From assembly GCA_024195265.1 (NCBI GenBank), contig JAJLRJ010000004.1:33550030-33614029 (forward strand): a stretch of 64,000 nucleotides of DNA, written 5' to 3'. Shown piece after piece: positions 36,901-49,310 of the stretch. The notes beneath the pieces were generated by a model. The model saw only the letters and a list, made by a program, of their open reading frames with translations. It was not told the DNA's origin and did not search any database. The stretch's first letter is position 1, and every line of letters starts with the position of its first letter. The DNA is from Dendrophyllia cribrosa. Lineage: Eukaryota > Cnidaria > Anthozoa > Scleractinia > Dendrophylliidae. Both the position numbers and the translations under genes were made by a program.

Positions 36901-37690
36901 TATTACGTTTCTTCAATAGTACTTAATCTGCTAGTAGATTCTTGTGCGTATCTTTCAAAGCGAAACGCTGCTATTCTAGCAACTTATAGTTAAGCTCCTA
37001 TGGCACTACAATTGTGTTTATCGTTCCTTTGGTTCGGCACTTTTCAAACAAACTTACCGTTTGGTTCGATTTCTTTCGAAGTTACTAGTCTCAGGTGCTT
37101 CAACTTATACCTGCTTAGTAGCCATGATTTTTTTTGCGAAACTATACCAAGCACCTTTGCACCTTGCTCTAGCAAAAATTTAATTAAAAAACCAAGGTTG
37201 ATGAACGTTTTGTCAATGACTTCATTGTACAGTCACTGAATCTGAATTAAGCGGTTATCTCTATTAAGTGGACGCGGTCTCCTTTTACTGCCCTAACGAG
37301 TTGTTTTTATTGTCTTCGCCTGTATTAAGTTGTTTAATTTTGTGAACAGAAACCATACGCAAATACAGCTGGTAATCAAACTCAGTTTTGAAGCATAAAC
37401 CGCTTTTCCTTTGTTTGCGACACAATGAATATCACGGGCCGGTTATTTAAACGAAGTTAAGACGGTGTTTAAGAAAACCGTGCGTGGTCATGTTGGACAA
37501 TCATACTGTACCACACAGTTTCAGTCCAATTCAAGTTTTACAAATCCACCACTGTAGTTATTTCTTTCAGTCTACTACAGAAGTACTATTTTCTAATTTT
37601 GCAAATAAGAACCTATTTCAATTTTTAGGCTCAACAGGTTCTTATGAAATGGGAGTTTTAATGCCAAAACTTTAGCCTACAGGTTCGTAA
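33995..37690. other. Long AT-rich intergenic region
   Basis: No supported gene in 3.7 kb. A short hairpin GAGAAGTGCTTTTCGCACTTCTC lies at about 35443-35465 in a possible MITE. Open frames at 34554-34745, 36811-36993 and 37000-37239 show no domains or splice context. Confidence 0.5.
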
Positions 37691-37691
37691 G

Positions 37692-39546
37692 GTGTTTCGA
37701 TACAGATTTCGGGGGACCATACCTACATTTTCGCTCGGCATAGCAAACGGTCTTCTCCAAGTCAGATCGACATGAAATTTTCACCACTAATTGGTTTTGA
37801 AATCAGTTTGGCAAGATGTATCTTCTGGTAAAATCGATATTACCATGACGACGATAAACAAGAAACTTCGAAATCAGTAAAAGTAAAGTTTGCATTATTG
37901 CAAATCCCACATATACATCTTAACTGATATGGTATATGGCAAGTAAATTTTGCAGTAATAAAATAATTCTGTATGATTGATTTCATATAAATCGCAAAAG
38001 CATTTCAAACCTTACTCTTTGTATTCTGGTAATAAATTGATGAAGAAATTAACACTGGTTTTGTGAATTTCTTCAAGATAGCGTCAAAATGTAGCTTGAT
38101 GTTATATTTGCTCGCCATAAAACTTTTATTTTCTTTCTCCTATGCGATCTTGAGAACTGTTTTTTCCTAAAATCGTTACATGCACAAATTTTGGCTAATT
38201 TTCGATTTTAATTGCTTTTGCAAAAATCTGAGGAACTGCTCGATGGATTTTTTTAAAACGTTCACCACGCATGCTTATCGATATGCAAAAATGTTATCTC
38301 AAAGTTTCGTTCACGTTGATTCACTGGAAAGCCTTTAAATTTAAAGATGAAGACGACGTACGAACCGGCCGAAAAGTTTGCGTTACAAATTCACGGTTGT
38401 TAAATTGTGCTAATGATTTGAAATCAATACGAGCTGTCATTTCTTCATGATTAAAACATTTCTATGTATGCTCTTTGATGCAACTTACTTTTCATCTGTT
38501 CTTTTTTTCGTTAAAAATGCCTGCTTTAAAAACGTATTTGAAACACAAATGGGCATTAATTACTCAAAATAATCTTTAAAAATAATACTAATAAGTTGCC
38601 TTTTAGGGGACACGAAAAAAGTGCAATGATTCTTAAGTACAGACAATAATAAGTGCACAGCAACGAACAAGGAAGTGTATTTTAAAATACACCTTATTCA
38701 TAAATGGCGGCGGATTTATCATTCTTTTGTATTTATTTTAATTAGCCTCACAAGCCTCGTTAGCATGTGCAAAATTCAAAAGAATTTACACGCTAAAATG
38801 AGGCTAGTGAGACAAATTAACATAGATATAAAAGAATCATGAATCGGTCGCCATTTATGAATAAGGTGTATAACGCAAACTTTTCCGGCTGGTTTGTACA
38901 TATCGTCTTCATCTTTAAATTTAATTAAAGGCTTTCCAGTGAATCAATGTTAATGAAACTTTGAGATAATATTTTTCATATCGGTAAGCATGCGTGGGGA
39001 ACCTTTAATAAAATACATCGAACCGTTCCTCAGATTTTTGCAAAAGCGATTAAAATCGGAAACTACCCAAAAATTGCACATAGAGGGATGTTTAATGGGA
39101 AGTTCTCAAGATGGCAAAAGACAGAAAGTAAATCGAAATTTTATGGTGACAAACATAACATCAAGCTACATTTTGATACTATCTTGAAGTTGCTCACAAA
39201 ACCAGTGTTAATCTCGCGGTCCATTTGAAATCAAACATACAGAATTGTTTTATTCTTGCAAAATTTATCTGCCATATACCATATTTTAACATGTTTTAAT
39301 ATGTTGATGTCGGGTTTCCAATGCGAAATCTTGATCACGCAAACTTTCACTTATAGTGATTTTGAAGATTCTTGTTTATCGTCGTTATAGTAATATAGAT
39401 TTTATCAGAAAATACATCTTACGAAACTTTATCCAAAACCAGTTAGTGATATAAATAATATCACATCAATCCGACTAGGAGAAGACCGCTTAAAAGCCGA
39501 CTGAAAAATGAAGTTATGGTCGCCCCAAAACTGTATCGAACAACCG
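37692..39546. mobile_element. Foldback element with about 700-bp inverted arms
   Basis: Left arm 37692-38390 and right arm 38870-39546 are diverged reverse complements. Corresponding landmarks include TTTAAAGATGAAGACGA/TCGTCTTCATCTTTAAA, GCATGCTTATCGATATG/CATATCGGTAAGCATGC and ACATCAAGCTACATTTTGAT with its inverse. A related single arm occurs at 62690-63135. The middle (38400-38870) holds a nested MITE. No transposase frame is visible. Confidence 0.75.
38690..38871. mobile_element. MITE nested in the foldback element
   Basis: About 180 bp with ends TACACCTTATTCATAAATGG and CCATTTATGAATAAGGTGTA, plus subterminal inverted TCATTCTTTTGTAT/ATATAAAAGAATCATGA. No coding content. Confidence 0.75.
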
Positions 39547-41333
39547 ATGTTGAAACGGCTGTTAAACAAATGTTGAACCTAACTGTTGAACGAAAATAGA
39601 GACAGGCTCTATTCTGTTCAACAAGTTGCAACTTGTTGAACGACCTCAGCCAATCGTTTTAAAATGTCGAATGTGTTTTTTCTCATTCAACAAATTGCAA
39701 TATCGTTCGACATTTGTTGAGTAACAAATGTATTACGATGTGTATCATTTGCTCGACTTTCAGAAATCCTCTATTTGTCAAATGACGTGTCTCAGGAATT
39801 CGTTAGTTATGATTTCCATGCATAAAAACTAAAATGCTCAGGGGACAGATGTAGTCTAAATCTTTCTCTTACCTTGCAGTGCTTGTATGTTGAGACAAAG
39901 CACAAGAACTGCTGCGATCGCGACAAGACATTCTTTCTCCATTACCTACGGGTATACGTGCAAAACGAATACATTCAGCCCAATATGGGTAAGTCGCTTG
40001 ATTGGCAGTTCCACGCTGTTTTTATTATATTATGCGTTATACATCCAAGGTAGCAAATTGAATATGTGTTTAAAAATATTCCAGCTTTCATTTTAATGTC
40101 ATAAATGTCATAATCGTTCTCTCTCACAGACACAAAATTAGCCTAAAGTGTTCGACGCTTCCGGCACGAAGGTATCAAAACTGAACTGTTACAGCGAGGA
40201 AGCCGCTGATAACTAGACGAAGAAAACGAATCAGATTAATAATTGTACTTTTAAGACTATGTCGAATTTTATGAGATATGACAGCCATACCTCTTTGAGC
40301 AACAAAAGCGCTGAAAACGTAGTGTGATTAAAAATCAAGCGGACTCGGTTGGAACGGCAATTACAACAGTATGAACAAAATTATTTAGGAATGTTCTAGT
40401 GTTAACCCTACCACCATCAACCGCGGAAACGAGTCAAACAGAATTTTAACGACGTTCGCACTAATTGTCTATGCGCATCCTTACTGCGCACACAATTCAT
40501 GTCGCAATGCCATGCCACGTCATTTACGAGTGCCAATCAACAAATCTAAACACACGAAGGGTTGACAGTTAGATTTAACTCGCTTGGATGGTTGGTGACT
40601 TATTTTTTGTTTCAAGGATAGCTTTCTTTATCAATTTTCTACAATTTGGAAAAAATCTGAGTTTAAGGAGGTTGGTGCTAGTTGTTAATTTATGCGCATC
40701 CTTACTGTGCACGCAATTCATGTTGCAACGCCATGCTACGACATGCACGAGCGCGCGCGCAAAGGAAGAAATCTAAACAGATAAAGGGCTGGTAGCCGTC
40801 GCGTTAACTTTGCTTAGATTTAACTCGCTTTCCAGAATCTAAAAACACATCCCATAATACAGAACACTTCCCAGAATCGAAAAACACTCAGTTCTCAATA
40901 GCAACAATAGGGCTTATATGCATGATGACGTTACCAGCTCAAAATTAGCCTGACGTCAGTAAACATACATAAGCCGGGCTATTGTTAGAAACGCGGCTTG
41001 ATGATACATTTTGTTTGAATCGAGGTCAAAAACTGTAAAATTTTGACACTAAAACCGTCGAAACCTATATAGGCCATAAAGTACCGGTATTTGTCAGACA
41101 ACGGCAACATTATTATTTTTTTATTATTTCCAAACGGGTCTCCCAAATTTATCTGAAGTCAAACGATGGCTTTGGAATTATCCAAAAAAATCCTTCCGAA
41201 ATTGACTCGAAGTCTGCCGAAGCAAAAGAAAGATTCCTTTTTAATTCCCGAAGTCAGTGTTACGAACAGGACCGCAACGTTCACGACATTGTTTTTAGTA
41301 GGTATTCATGATTTTAGTAGGTAATGGCCGTTT
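39547..41333. other. Repeat-derived non-coding DNA
   Basis: Contains short palindromes built on TTCAACAAGTTGCAACTTGTTGAA (39619-39642) and a duplicated block at about 40464-40580 and 40690-40830 (ATGCGCATCCTTACTG, TAGATTTAACTCGCTT). An 80-bp inverted sequence (CAATAGGGCTTATATGCATG...CATACATAAGCCGGGCTATTG) lies at 40905-40985. No gene. Confidence 0.55.
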
Positions 41334-41419
41334 TTATACTAGAGACGCATTATCCGTCCAGACGAATAATGCGTCTCTCATGTTATGCGTCTAGTGTAAA
41401 GACGGGACGAACAACTAGA

Positions 41420-41450
<31 letters not shown>

Positions 41451-41475
41451 AACATTTGTAGTTCGTCCTGTTATG

Positions 41476-41517
<42 letters not shown>

Positions 41518-41575
41518 AGACGAACTATCTTTCGAAATGCGTCTTGAACGACGCACTACGAAAGATAGTTCGTCT

Positions 41576-41617
<42 letters not shown>

Positions 41618-41642
41618 CATAACAGGACGAACTACAAATGTT

Positions 41643-41673
<31 letters not shown>

Positions 41674-41694
41674 TCTAGTATAAAAACGGCCAAT
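41334..41694. mobile_element. Multi-palindromic MITE
   Basis: Ends are ATGGCCGTTTTTATACTAGA and TCTAGTATAAAAACGGCCAA. The interior repeats AGACGCATTATCCGTC and its complement many times in alternating orientation, with nested palindromes centred near 41550 (GAACTATCTTTCG...CGAAAGATAGTTC). Confidence 0.8.
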
Positions 41695-43735
41695 GTCAAG
41701 ATAAACTTCATTCGCAATTAAGCCTGCAGCAAGAGCTGCAATTAGAAAGTAATTGTAATAAATAAGGTTCGTTTCGAAATTCAAACTGAAAAAAGTTTGT
41801 ACATTAATTTTGACCCTAATAACGCGCAATAGGTATTTACATCCAGATCCAAAATTTTACCTAGTAGAATGTTGTTAAATGCTGTCAATGCTATGTACTG
41901 TGAAACAAGCAGAGTTATTTAAATAAATTTAAAAAATAGAATTCTAAAAGAAAAATTATTTATCAAGTATTACTGGATAAATTTGAAGTAAATTATGAGT
42001 CTGTTTTCAATCCAACGAGTGATGTGCAAATATTTAGGTTCGTGAAGTTATAAATATAAAAGAAATCAGAGAGACACCAAACATTTCGTCATGTCTTGTC
42101 TTGTTGCTTACCTTACAGAGACTAAAAGAAATCGACTGCACGAAACGCGGAGCGATTTTAGAATACTCAGCTGGCCACTTCTCGATGACATTCAAATAAC
42201 AGTAGCTGATACTTGAAACCTCGCTGAGCAAATGGCAAGTTATATAAAAGCACAAAACTTCAGTTGCCGGAACAAAAATCCACAGCAATTAGCGGCGAAC
42301 ATAATATCGAACGGTTCTATCTATTCATGAACGCCTTGCATTGTCTTCAAAACTCTTCCTTCTGGTTCTAGCTTCTCAAGTCAACACAGAAATATATTTT
42401 GCCGCCATCTTGAAACCAAGAGCGAGATCACGAGGTACCGTATCAACCAATCAGACCAGTGAAACTAAGATATGCGTACATAAATTTGCATGCACTAATG
42501 TGACATACAAAAAAGAATGAAAACTCGAAGGGGAAACGCTACGAGTAAAAAGAGTGTAAATGAAAAGACGACAATGGAAATCAATGGAAATTGGATCTAA
42601 AAGTTTATTTGTTGACCGAGTTATTAAGGGAACAGGCGCTGGTTTTGTGGGCTCGCTGGGCTCCTTGACAAACGCGAATGAAAACATCTTGCCTTCAATT
42701 GATAATTCAAGAAAATGATTTATTCTTCAAGAATTTTTTTTTTTCATTTTTTCCGGTGATTGATAAATATTTTCGAGATATATAGATAACTCGCCACGAG
42801 GAAATGAAATGAGCTGGAGATTTGTTGAAGGATCTTGAAAATTAAACACTGTGTTCATGATCACGCTTGGGGCCGAGGATATGTTTTGGTTTTCGATGAC
42901 AAATAGAAGATGCCAGATGCTACTATATTATTGAAATCAATTGTGATCATTCAGCTGATATTAGGTTAAAACCGTTAAAGAAAAAATAAATTTTGAGTGA
43001 AAATTATTAATATGATCTTCACAAATGTAGTAATGTGGTAAGTGCGGCGAACTACAAATATTTGTCTTACCTTAAATTGCTTGAGCCCAGATCTATTTTA
43101 TTTACGTCTGAAGGCGGAGAGCAATGTAGTTTATGAAGTGAACAACATAATGCTTCTCCGTTTTTTTGTTTAATCAACCAATAAAATGTAATACGAAAAG
43201 TTTGTTTCCGTCTCAGTATACATTACAACGACATTAATAGCTCTACTTGAATCAATGAGGACATGATTAAACGCTGAATTTTAAAACAGCGGAAAGTTGT
43301 TTTTGAAGGACGTTTTAAAGTACAACAGTTCACTGTTACAAAAGTCAGAATTTTTTTTTTTTACATATTCGCTCGAACTTATATTAGCTGGGTTATGGAT
43401 AGTACTCCCTGTGACTGTCATGAAAAGGGGAGATTGTGGCTGACCCGACCTAAAGCTGAGTTTTCAAAACCATGATTCACAAGAATAAACTGAATAAAAA
43501 AGAATATCCGGAGATGCTTTAAAAAGAGAGCAGATGCAGATTCCCAAAGAGAGTTTGAAAAACAACAGAATTTAACCCCTTTAAACGAACACCATCTAGT
43601 ATTAAAAAGTAAAAATATAATAAAATAGATTTAACATTTTCAGCAGAAAACTGACATTCTCTTTTCAAACACACATTGACTAATCCCGCGCGGTTACTTC
43701 CAATTTTACTTTACATTTTCCTTTGCGAGATTTAT
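41695..43735. other. Non-coding DNA
   Basis: No supported gene, RNA or structured repeat over 2 kb. Open frames at 42034-42288 and 42451-42687 (minus) show no domain or splice evidence. Confidence 0.45.
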
Positions 43736-43878
43736 AGGTGGTTTGCAATCAATCTCTAGAGACATAGATAACAATAGTGAAACGAACAAATGCTGGTGGA
43801 CGAACAAAAGGAGCTAATGAGAGAACTATTGTTTATGTCCACCAGCATTGCGGCGATGACGTAACATGAAAACCACCT
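43736..43878. mobile_element. 143-bp MITE with AGGTGGTTT ends
   Basis: Begins AGGTGGTTTGC and ends GAAAACCACCT. The subterminal TGCTGGTGGAC and GTCCACCAGCA are inverted copies. No coding content. Confidence 0.75.
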
Positions 43879-44144
43879 ATTCATTTCTTAATTTAAGGAA
43901 AATATTGATTTCCGTTTGGATTATTCGAACGCACAACAACAAACAGGACGTCACGTACTCAGTCGGCTCAGGAAACACATACGCGTTCATGACACGGCCT
44001 GTATATACGTGTGTTTTTCCTAGCTTGCGTTTAATATTGCCTTCATTTGTCAGAAAAGCCGGGAAGAAAATAAGTGCCGTGTGCACTTAGCAGTAAATGT
44101 TTCCTTCTTTCCTCCTTTTCTTGATGATGTTTGATTCTAATATT

Positions 44145-44258
44145 AACTATTATAGCGCGAAAGCGCGCGTGATATCGCCAAATACTTAGCCGACGAGGCC
44201 GTAGGCCGAGTCGGCTAAAATTAGGCGATATCACGCAAGCTTGAGCGCTATAATAGTT
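44145..44258. mobile_element. Short palindromic MITE, ACTATTATAGCGCGAAAGCG type
   Basis: Arms AACTATTATAGCGC...GTGATATCGCC and GGCGATATCACGC...GCGCTATAATAGTT surround a GAGGCCGTAGGCC core. A related left arm lies at 60689-60720. Confidence 0.75.
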
Positions 44259-45475
44259 TTATAATTCAACACATTGATAACAAAGCACTGTTTGAAGAAA
44301 AAATATCGCCGACAAGCCTTTTATTAAACAAAAAGCTTACATATGTTTTCCAGTACCGCGCGAAACTTGCAACATCACACATCATGAATGAAAGTGGCGC
44401 CTTTGTCAATATTGCGCAAGCTTGAACACTATAACTGTTTTATAATTCAACACATTGATAACAAATCACAGTTTCGAGAAAAAATTCATTGAGATATACA
44501 ACCTTTCATTAAGTAAAAAGGCTAACAACAATATTTTACCTCGCATCATTTCTTAAACAATACGCAGCGAATTCCGAAACTTTTGCCAAGCTAAAATTAA
44601 TTTAGCGTACACAATCAGTTGAGAGTTAATTCTACGAAGAGCTTTCGTCTACTCAAAGAACGGGACAGAGTAGTGACTACAAGAATTAAAACGCAGTAAA
44701 ATATATGGCATAGGATGTCTTAGTTACAAGTGTTTCGTATCTTAAAAAGTTCAATTCAGAATCAAAACAAATTGAACAAACACACGGCTACGAACCTAAA
44801 CATAGCGGCGAAAAGTCGGAAAGAACTGCAGCATGGACAGTAAGCTTATGTCTTACAAAAATTCACAGCTAAAGGATACAAGAAACGATTAAAACATCGT
44901 ACCTGTAGTTGATTTGGCTTTTTATTCCCTTCCATCAGCACCAAATTTTCAAACATCGAAGTACGAGCTGAGTCGATCAATGTTGTTTACAAGCTTGCTC
45001 GTTTTTTAGCTCCTACAGCCGTTAGGTAATGACGAGATAAGAAACTTTTCTGAGGAAGCATCAAGTCTATACCATATTCCAGAGATGATTACCAAAGAAA
45101 TTTTACGAAAATTGTGCTCCTTCATTCACTCCTTGTCGAGCGGTTAAACTTTGAACCAGTTTTCATTCAGCTACGCCAAGAAACAACACTGCGACCGCGA
45201 CAACGCGAAAATTTCGCGCCTTTTTTGTCCAATCATGTGAACAATATTTTTTCTCTTCTTTTCTTCTCTTCTTTTCTTTCTTTTCCCTTTTTTAACTAAT
45301 AGTTCACGCACTTTTTCGCCCAAAAACACGAAATTGCAGGCAGCAGTCATTTTCACTTTCTTTTAAAATGCGAAATTTACCGCCATCGCTGGTTATACGT
45401 CATGTAGACATAACATATATCGATAACTTTTTGACCATATTTGGGCAGTTTACCAATGTGTTGAATTATAATATT
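44259..45475. other. Non-coding DNA
   Basis: The segment TTTTATAATTCAACACATTGATAACAA occurs twice (about 44254 and 44432), suggesting a diverged local duplication. A TTTTCTTCTC-rich tract lies at 45246-45290. No gene. Confidence 0.5.
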
Positions 45476-45620
45476 CCATTATTTGTCAGAACTGGTCGGC
45501 TAAACTGGTAAATTTGGAAATAGTATGCACTCTTTTGATGGACTTGTAGGAACAAGTCTTCAAAAAGATGCATTGTAGATACAAACGGACCAGTCTGGTC
45601 GGCCAGTTCTGACAAATGGT
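45476..45620. mobile_element. 145-bp MITE with TTTGTCAGAACTGG ends
   Basis: Left CCATTATTTGTCAGAACTGG and right CCAGTTCTGACAAATGG are inverted. The inner GATGGACTTGTAGGAACAAGTC forms a hairpin. A diverged copy is at 9950-10150. Confidence 0.75.
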
Positions 45621-45875
45621 AAGCGCTTTTTGTTGCTCTTTGTTTTCGAAAATGCGGTAAAATTCTTACGGGAATTCTAAATCTCGGAATGAATTTACAA
45701 AACCGATGCGTAAACTTGAAAATTCCATTCAAATTTTTAAAAATACTGGTCACGCGTGACGGAGCATGGCTGCAAGGGTTTCACATCGTCTTTTTAAACT
45801 ACCTGCGATGCGACTTTGCGGCGTGCTGTTTTGAAATGTTGTGCAGTGATGCGGACGATTTTTATTGCGATTTTC

Positions 45876-46153
45876 ACAGGACGAAATAATGAATTTACTA
45901 ATCTTTAAGAGAAAATCAATTTTACTTAAAGGTATCGAAAATCTTTAAGTTGAGACGTAAATACTCTTAAATTCATTAAAGTAAGTAGGTATCTTTAATA
46001 TGTGTTTAAGAACCTTTACGTTATCTTTAATTCAACTTTTCAACAACTTAAAGACCCTTAAAGGCAACTTAAATTGTTCATTACTTGCTTTAAGTGTTTA
46101 AGTTTTCTTTAATGAACCTTTACTTGCACTTAAAGTCGTTATTTCGTCCTGTG
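45876..46153. mobile_element. 278-bp MITE with CACAGGACGAAATAA ends
   Basis: Left CACAGGACGAAATAATGA and right TTATTTCGTCCTGTG are inverted. The interior is rich in CTTAAAG/CTTTAAG motifs in both orientations. Confidence 0.7.
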
Positions 46154-46639
46154 TTTAATGCGACGATTTCCACTGCCTAAAAATCGAAGCGAAATCGCAG
46201 CTAAATATAAAGAGCAGGTTTGAAACAGCTGCGATGTCGCTGCGGTTTGAAAATTCCAAATCGAATTGAAATCGTCGGCTTTCACTGCAGACTTCCAGAC
46301 GCGCAAGTTGGAGTTGTAGCACGAGCGCATAAATAAATAAATAGGAATTTCAGTGGAATCCACGAGGTGGCTCTTACGTCCGCTGTTTCTGGATCGAATT
46401 GGAATCGCTTTCCGCCCAGTTGACGTCATATTTGACAGCATTGCATTGTGGGATCGAAATGCGGACAAATATTTCAAAATGGCTGCCTCGAAAACACTAG
46501 TTTTTGCGATTCCTGTGCATGTTGAGGATAATTGTCGAGTTGTACCCAAGAACAGTGCTTCGTAGCACCTGCTTTTTTTAGCTTCCTGCATAGTTCTTAA
46601 ATGTTTGTACGCAATTCAATCCCATGATGCTGCGCGAGT
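46154..46639. other. Non-coding DNA
   Basis: No gene is supported. The minus-strand frame 46139-46591 is open for 150 codons but begins in the adjacent MITE and has no domain. Confidence 0.45.
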
Positions 46640-46850
46640 TTTCTATTTTTATAATCTGGGCGGAACGCTATTTGAAAATGTTGGTTTTTATGGAGGGAGG
46701 AAAACAGGAGTACCCAGAGAAAACCCTCGGAGCAAGAACGAGAACCGACAACAAACTCAACCCACATATGACGCCGAATCCGGGAATCGAACCCAGGCCA
46801 CATTGGTGGGAGGCGAGTGCTCTCACCACTGCGCCATCCCTGCTCCCAGC
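46640..46850 (-). mobile_element. tRNA-derived SINE
   Basis: On the minus strand the element starts with a tRNA-like head beginning GGGAGCAGGGATGGCGCAGT. Its A box TGGCGCAGTGG is at 46826-46836 and its B box GGGTTCGATTCC at 46783-46794, with correct order and spacing for internal Pol III promotion. A tRNA-unrelated body follows (TCTCTGGGTACTCCTGTTTT). The apparent ORFs across it, including a PGIEP-WWEASALTTAP-type translation, are by-products of this repeat. Confidence 0.8.
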
Positions 46851-48409
46851 GCATCAAAAATATTGCAGAGAAAATTGTGCGTGTGAACGAGCTTTAAGGG
46901 TAATCCCAACCTTCGCGGGTGCCCTTCGGAAAAACGCGCCAGTTTTAAGAGTAAATAGTTTAATAAATGTAGTTTTCCATCATATGACTTTTTCTATTAC
47001 AAACGGCGAGGAGCCGATAAACTGCCAGAAAACCGAGGCAAGCCATGCCAAACGCCATGGCAAGAGCGAAATAGATGCACAGTGTTATTCACAAGAGATC
47101 AGTCAATGAAACAGTGTCATGCTTTTTCGATATTCTGATTGCTTAGAGAGATATCTGCGTCTGAAGTTGGAGTAGCTAAAAAAATGACAGACGTGTTGCG
47201 TAAATGGCCGCCTGACAGTGAATGTTTTGGCCAAATTTCACGAAAATCCTTCATATCTACATACCCTATAAATTCAATTGAACAACCCTCGATCGTTTGG
47301 CGGTTGATCGGCTCCTGGTTGTTTACAATACAATACAATACAATACTTTGTTTTCACATTTCCATGACATTTTTTGTTACAAGAAAATATATATCTAGCA
47401 AAAAGATCAAAAGAAAAAGTCGCTTAAATTATATTTTTATGGAAAACTACATTTATTAATTAAGCTTTCTATATATATTGATATATGTTCATACATAGTT
47501 TGTCCTATTACTCTTGAAACTGGCGCGTGTACGAAATTTTTTGAAAGTCACACCCGTGAAAGTTAGGATTGCCCATTTAGCGCTTGCATCCTGGCGTCAC
47601 CTATATAAAAATAACGGGGGTGCTCGTCGAAAATATTAAAAAATACATCCTGAAAGGTACCAGAATCTCGTTTGATAGAGGAACCAATTCTAAAACAACA
47701 GATGAACTGACACTTTGACTCCTGTCATATTTTTTCGGTGCAATACCCTAAAAGGTACCGCGATAATTCTAACGAGCGCAGCCGCGCGTTCCTTGGTAAC
47801 TAATGAATGAGACCATTTCTGAGCACCTTTTAATAACAATGAGCAATATATGAGTTTCATTCAATGATAACCTAATGTTAACAAGAGTACCCGAGGCATT
47901 AGTGCTAAAAATTCGTAATTAATTGATTAAAAACTAGGGTTATCTTGGATCAAATGTCGCGTCAAACTTTTGTAGCATCGGAAAATTTAACGTCTTTTGT
48001 TTTCGAAGGGACAGAAACTCAGAGCGGGTCTAGGGGAGGGGTGCAGGGGGTGCGCACCCCCCCGCCCGCCCCCCCCACCCCCTCCATTTACCTAGTCTGC
48101 GTTATTCGCTTTTAAAATTTGTTTACTTCACTCTTCAGTTACGTCATTCCTTAGAGGTGCACCGCCTCCTAAGAAAAATCCTGGATCCGCTCCTGAAACT
48201 GATGTCGTTTTGGTTACGAAAAACGGTCAAGGAATATTTTCGGAAAAGTGAAAGCAGCTGGTAAATTCCAGGGATAAGATTCTTTCCCTAAAATTTTCTG
48301 CCGCTAAAATATTCAGCTAAAGGAACCGAAAAGATCAAGCTGTACTAGCTTTCATAGAGATTCCTTTATTAACTCTTTCACTCCCAGACTCAATTATGGA
48401 GACATGTAA
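46851..48409. other. Non-coding DNA with a CAATA microsatellite
   Basis: (CAATA)n lies at 47325-47345. A GC-rich C-run (48054-48082) lies in a segment resembling a degraded repeat (GTGCGCACCCCCC, CTGGATCCGCTCCTG). No gene seen. Confidence 0.5.
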
Positions 48410-49028
48410 TGTAGTTCTGACTTTTGAGTTTATGGACGAGATCCTCATTATGGTGTGACCATTCAAATGAAACCTCTTCAGCAGTACTTTTTTAGGTACC
48501 ATTTATTCTAACTTTTGAGTCTGTTGATGAAATCCTGTGGTGTGACCATTCAAATAAAATCTCTTCAGCAGTACTTTTGCATGGTACCATTTGTTCTAAC
48601 TTTTGAGTCTGTGGACGAAATCCTATGGTGTGACCATTCAAATGAAACCTCTTCAGCAGTACTTTTTTAGGTACCATTTATTCTAACTTTTGAGTCTGTT
48701 GATGAAATCCTGTGGTGTGACCATTCAAATAAAATCTCTTCAGCAGTACTTTTGCATGGTACCATTTGTTCTAACTTTTGAGTCTGTGGACGAAATCCTA
48801 TGGTGTGACCATTCAAATGAAACCTCTTCAGCAGTACTTTTTTAGGTACCATTTATTCTAACTTTTGAGTCTGTTGATGAAATCCTGTGGTGTGACCATT
48901 CAAATAAAATCTCTTCAGCAGTACTTTTGCATGGTACCATTTGTTCTAACTTTTGAGTCTGTGGACGAAATCCTATGGTGTGACCATTCAAATGAAACCT
49001 CTTCAGCAGTACTTTTGCATGGTACCAT
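48410..49028 (+). repeat. Satellite array with 175-bp higher-order unit
   Basis: Two related monomers of about 87-88 bp alternate. Each contains GTGTGACCATTCAAAT and CTCTTCAGCAGTACTTTT. Type A has ATGAAACCTC and TTTTTAGGTACC, and type B has AAAATCTC and TTGCATGGTACC. About seven monomers are present, so the pair repeats with a 175-bp period. Confidence 0.85.
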
Positions 49029-49310
49029 TTGGCGACGAAAATGAGTTTTATTTACACAAAAGCTTATAAAAGATTCAACATTTTCTTTTCAAAATTTCAA
49101 CAAATCGAAAAAGATGGAAATAATAAAAGCTATAGTTTTATTTACTTTGAATTATTCAGAGCAATGTTATTTAAAGTTAAGCTTACTCATCATCACTGCC
49201 GCCAAAGGCCTCGGTCTCTTCCATCGTGACAAAGCTTCAACTTAACATCACCCCAGCACAAATCTCTTTACTCTTTGCAGCCTCTGAGTCCAAAATGCAT
49301 GGTGTTATTT
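49029..49310. other. Non-coding DNA
   Basis: Short region between the satellite array and a TIR element. Nothing recognised. Confidence 0.4.

Noticed and set aside
41632..42288. Minus-strand frames near 41.6-42.3 kb
   Set aside because: One starts in the palindromic MITE and the other shows no domain or splice support.
45114..45299. Small frames over the TTTTCTTCTC tract
   Set aside because: Low-complexity pyrimidine tract; no gene evidence.
46605..47109. Plus-strand ORFs of 93 and 161 codons with a PGIEP-WWEASALTTAP-type translation
   Set aside because: They are the translation of a tRNA-derived SINE, whose A and B boxes lie on the opposite strand.
48492..48852. Two identical 61-aa frames
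   Set aside because: Both are produced by the 175-bp satellite unit.
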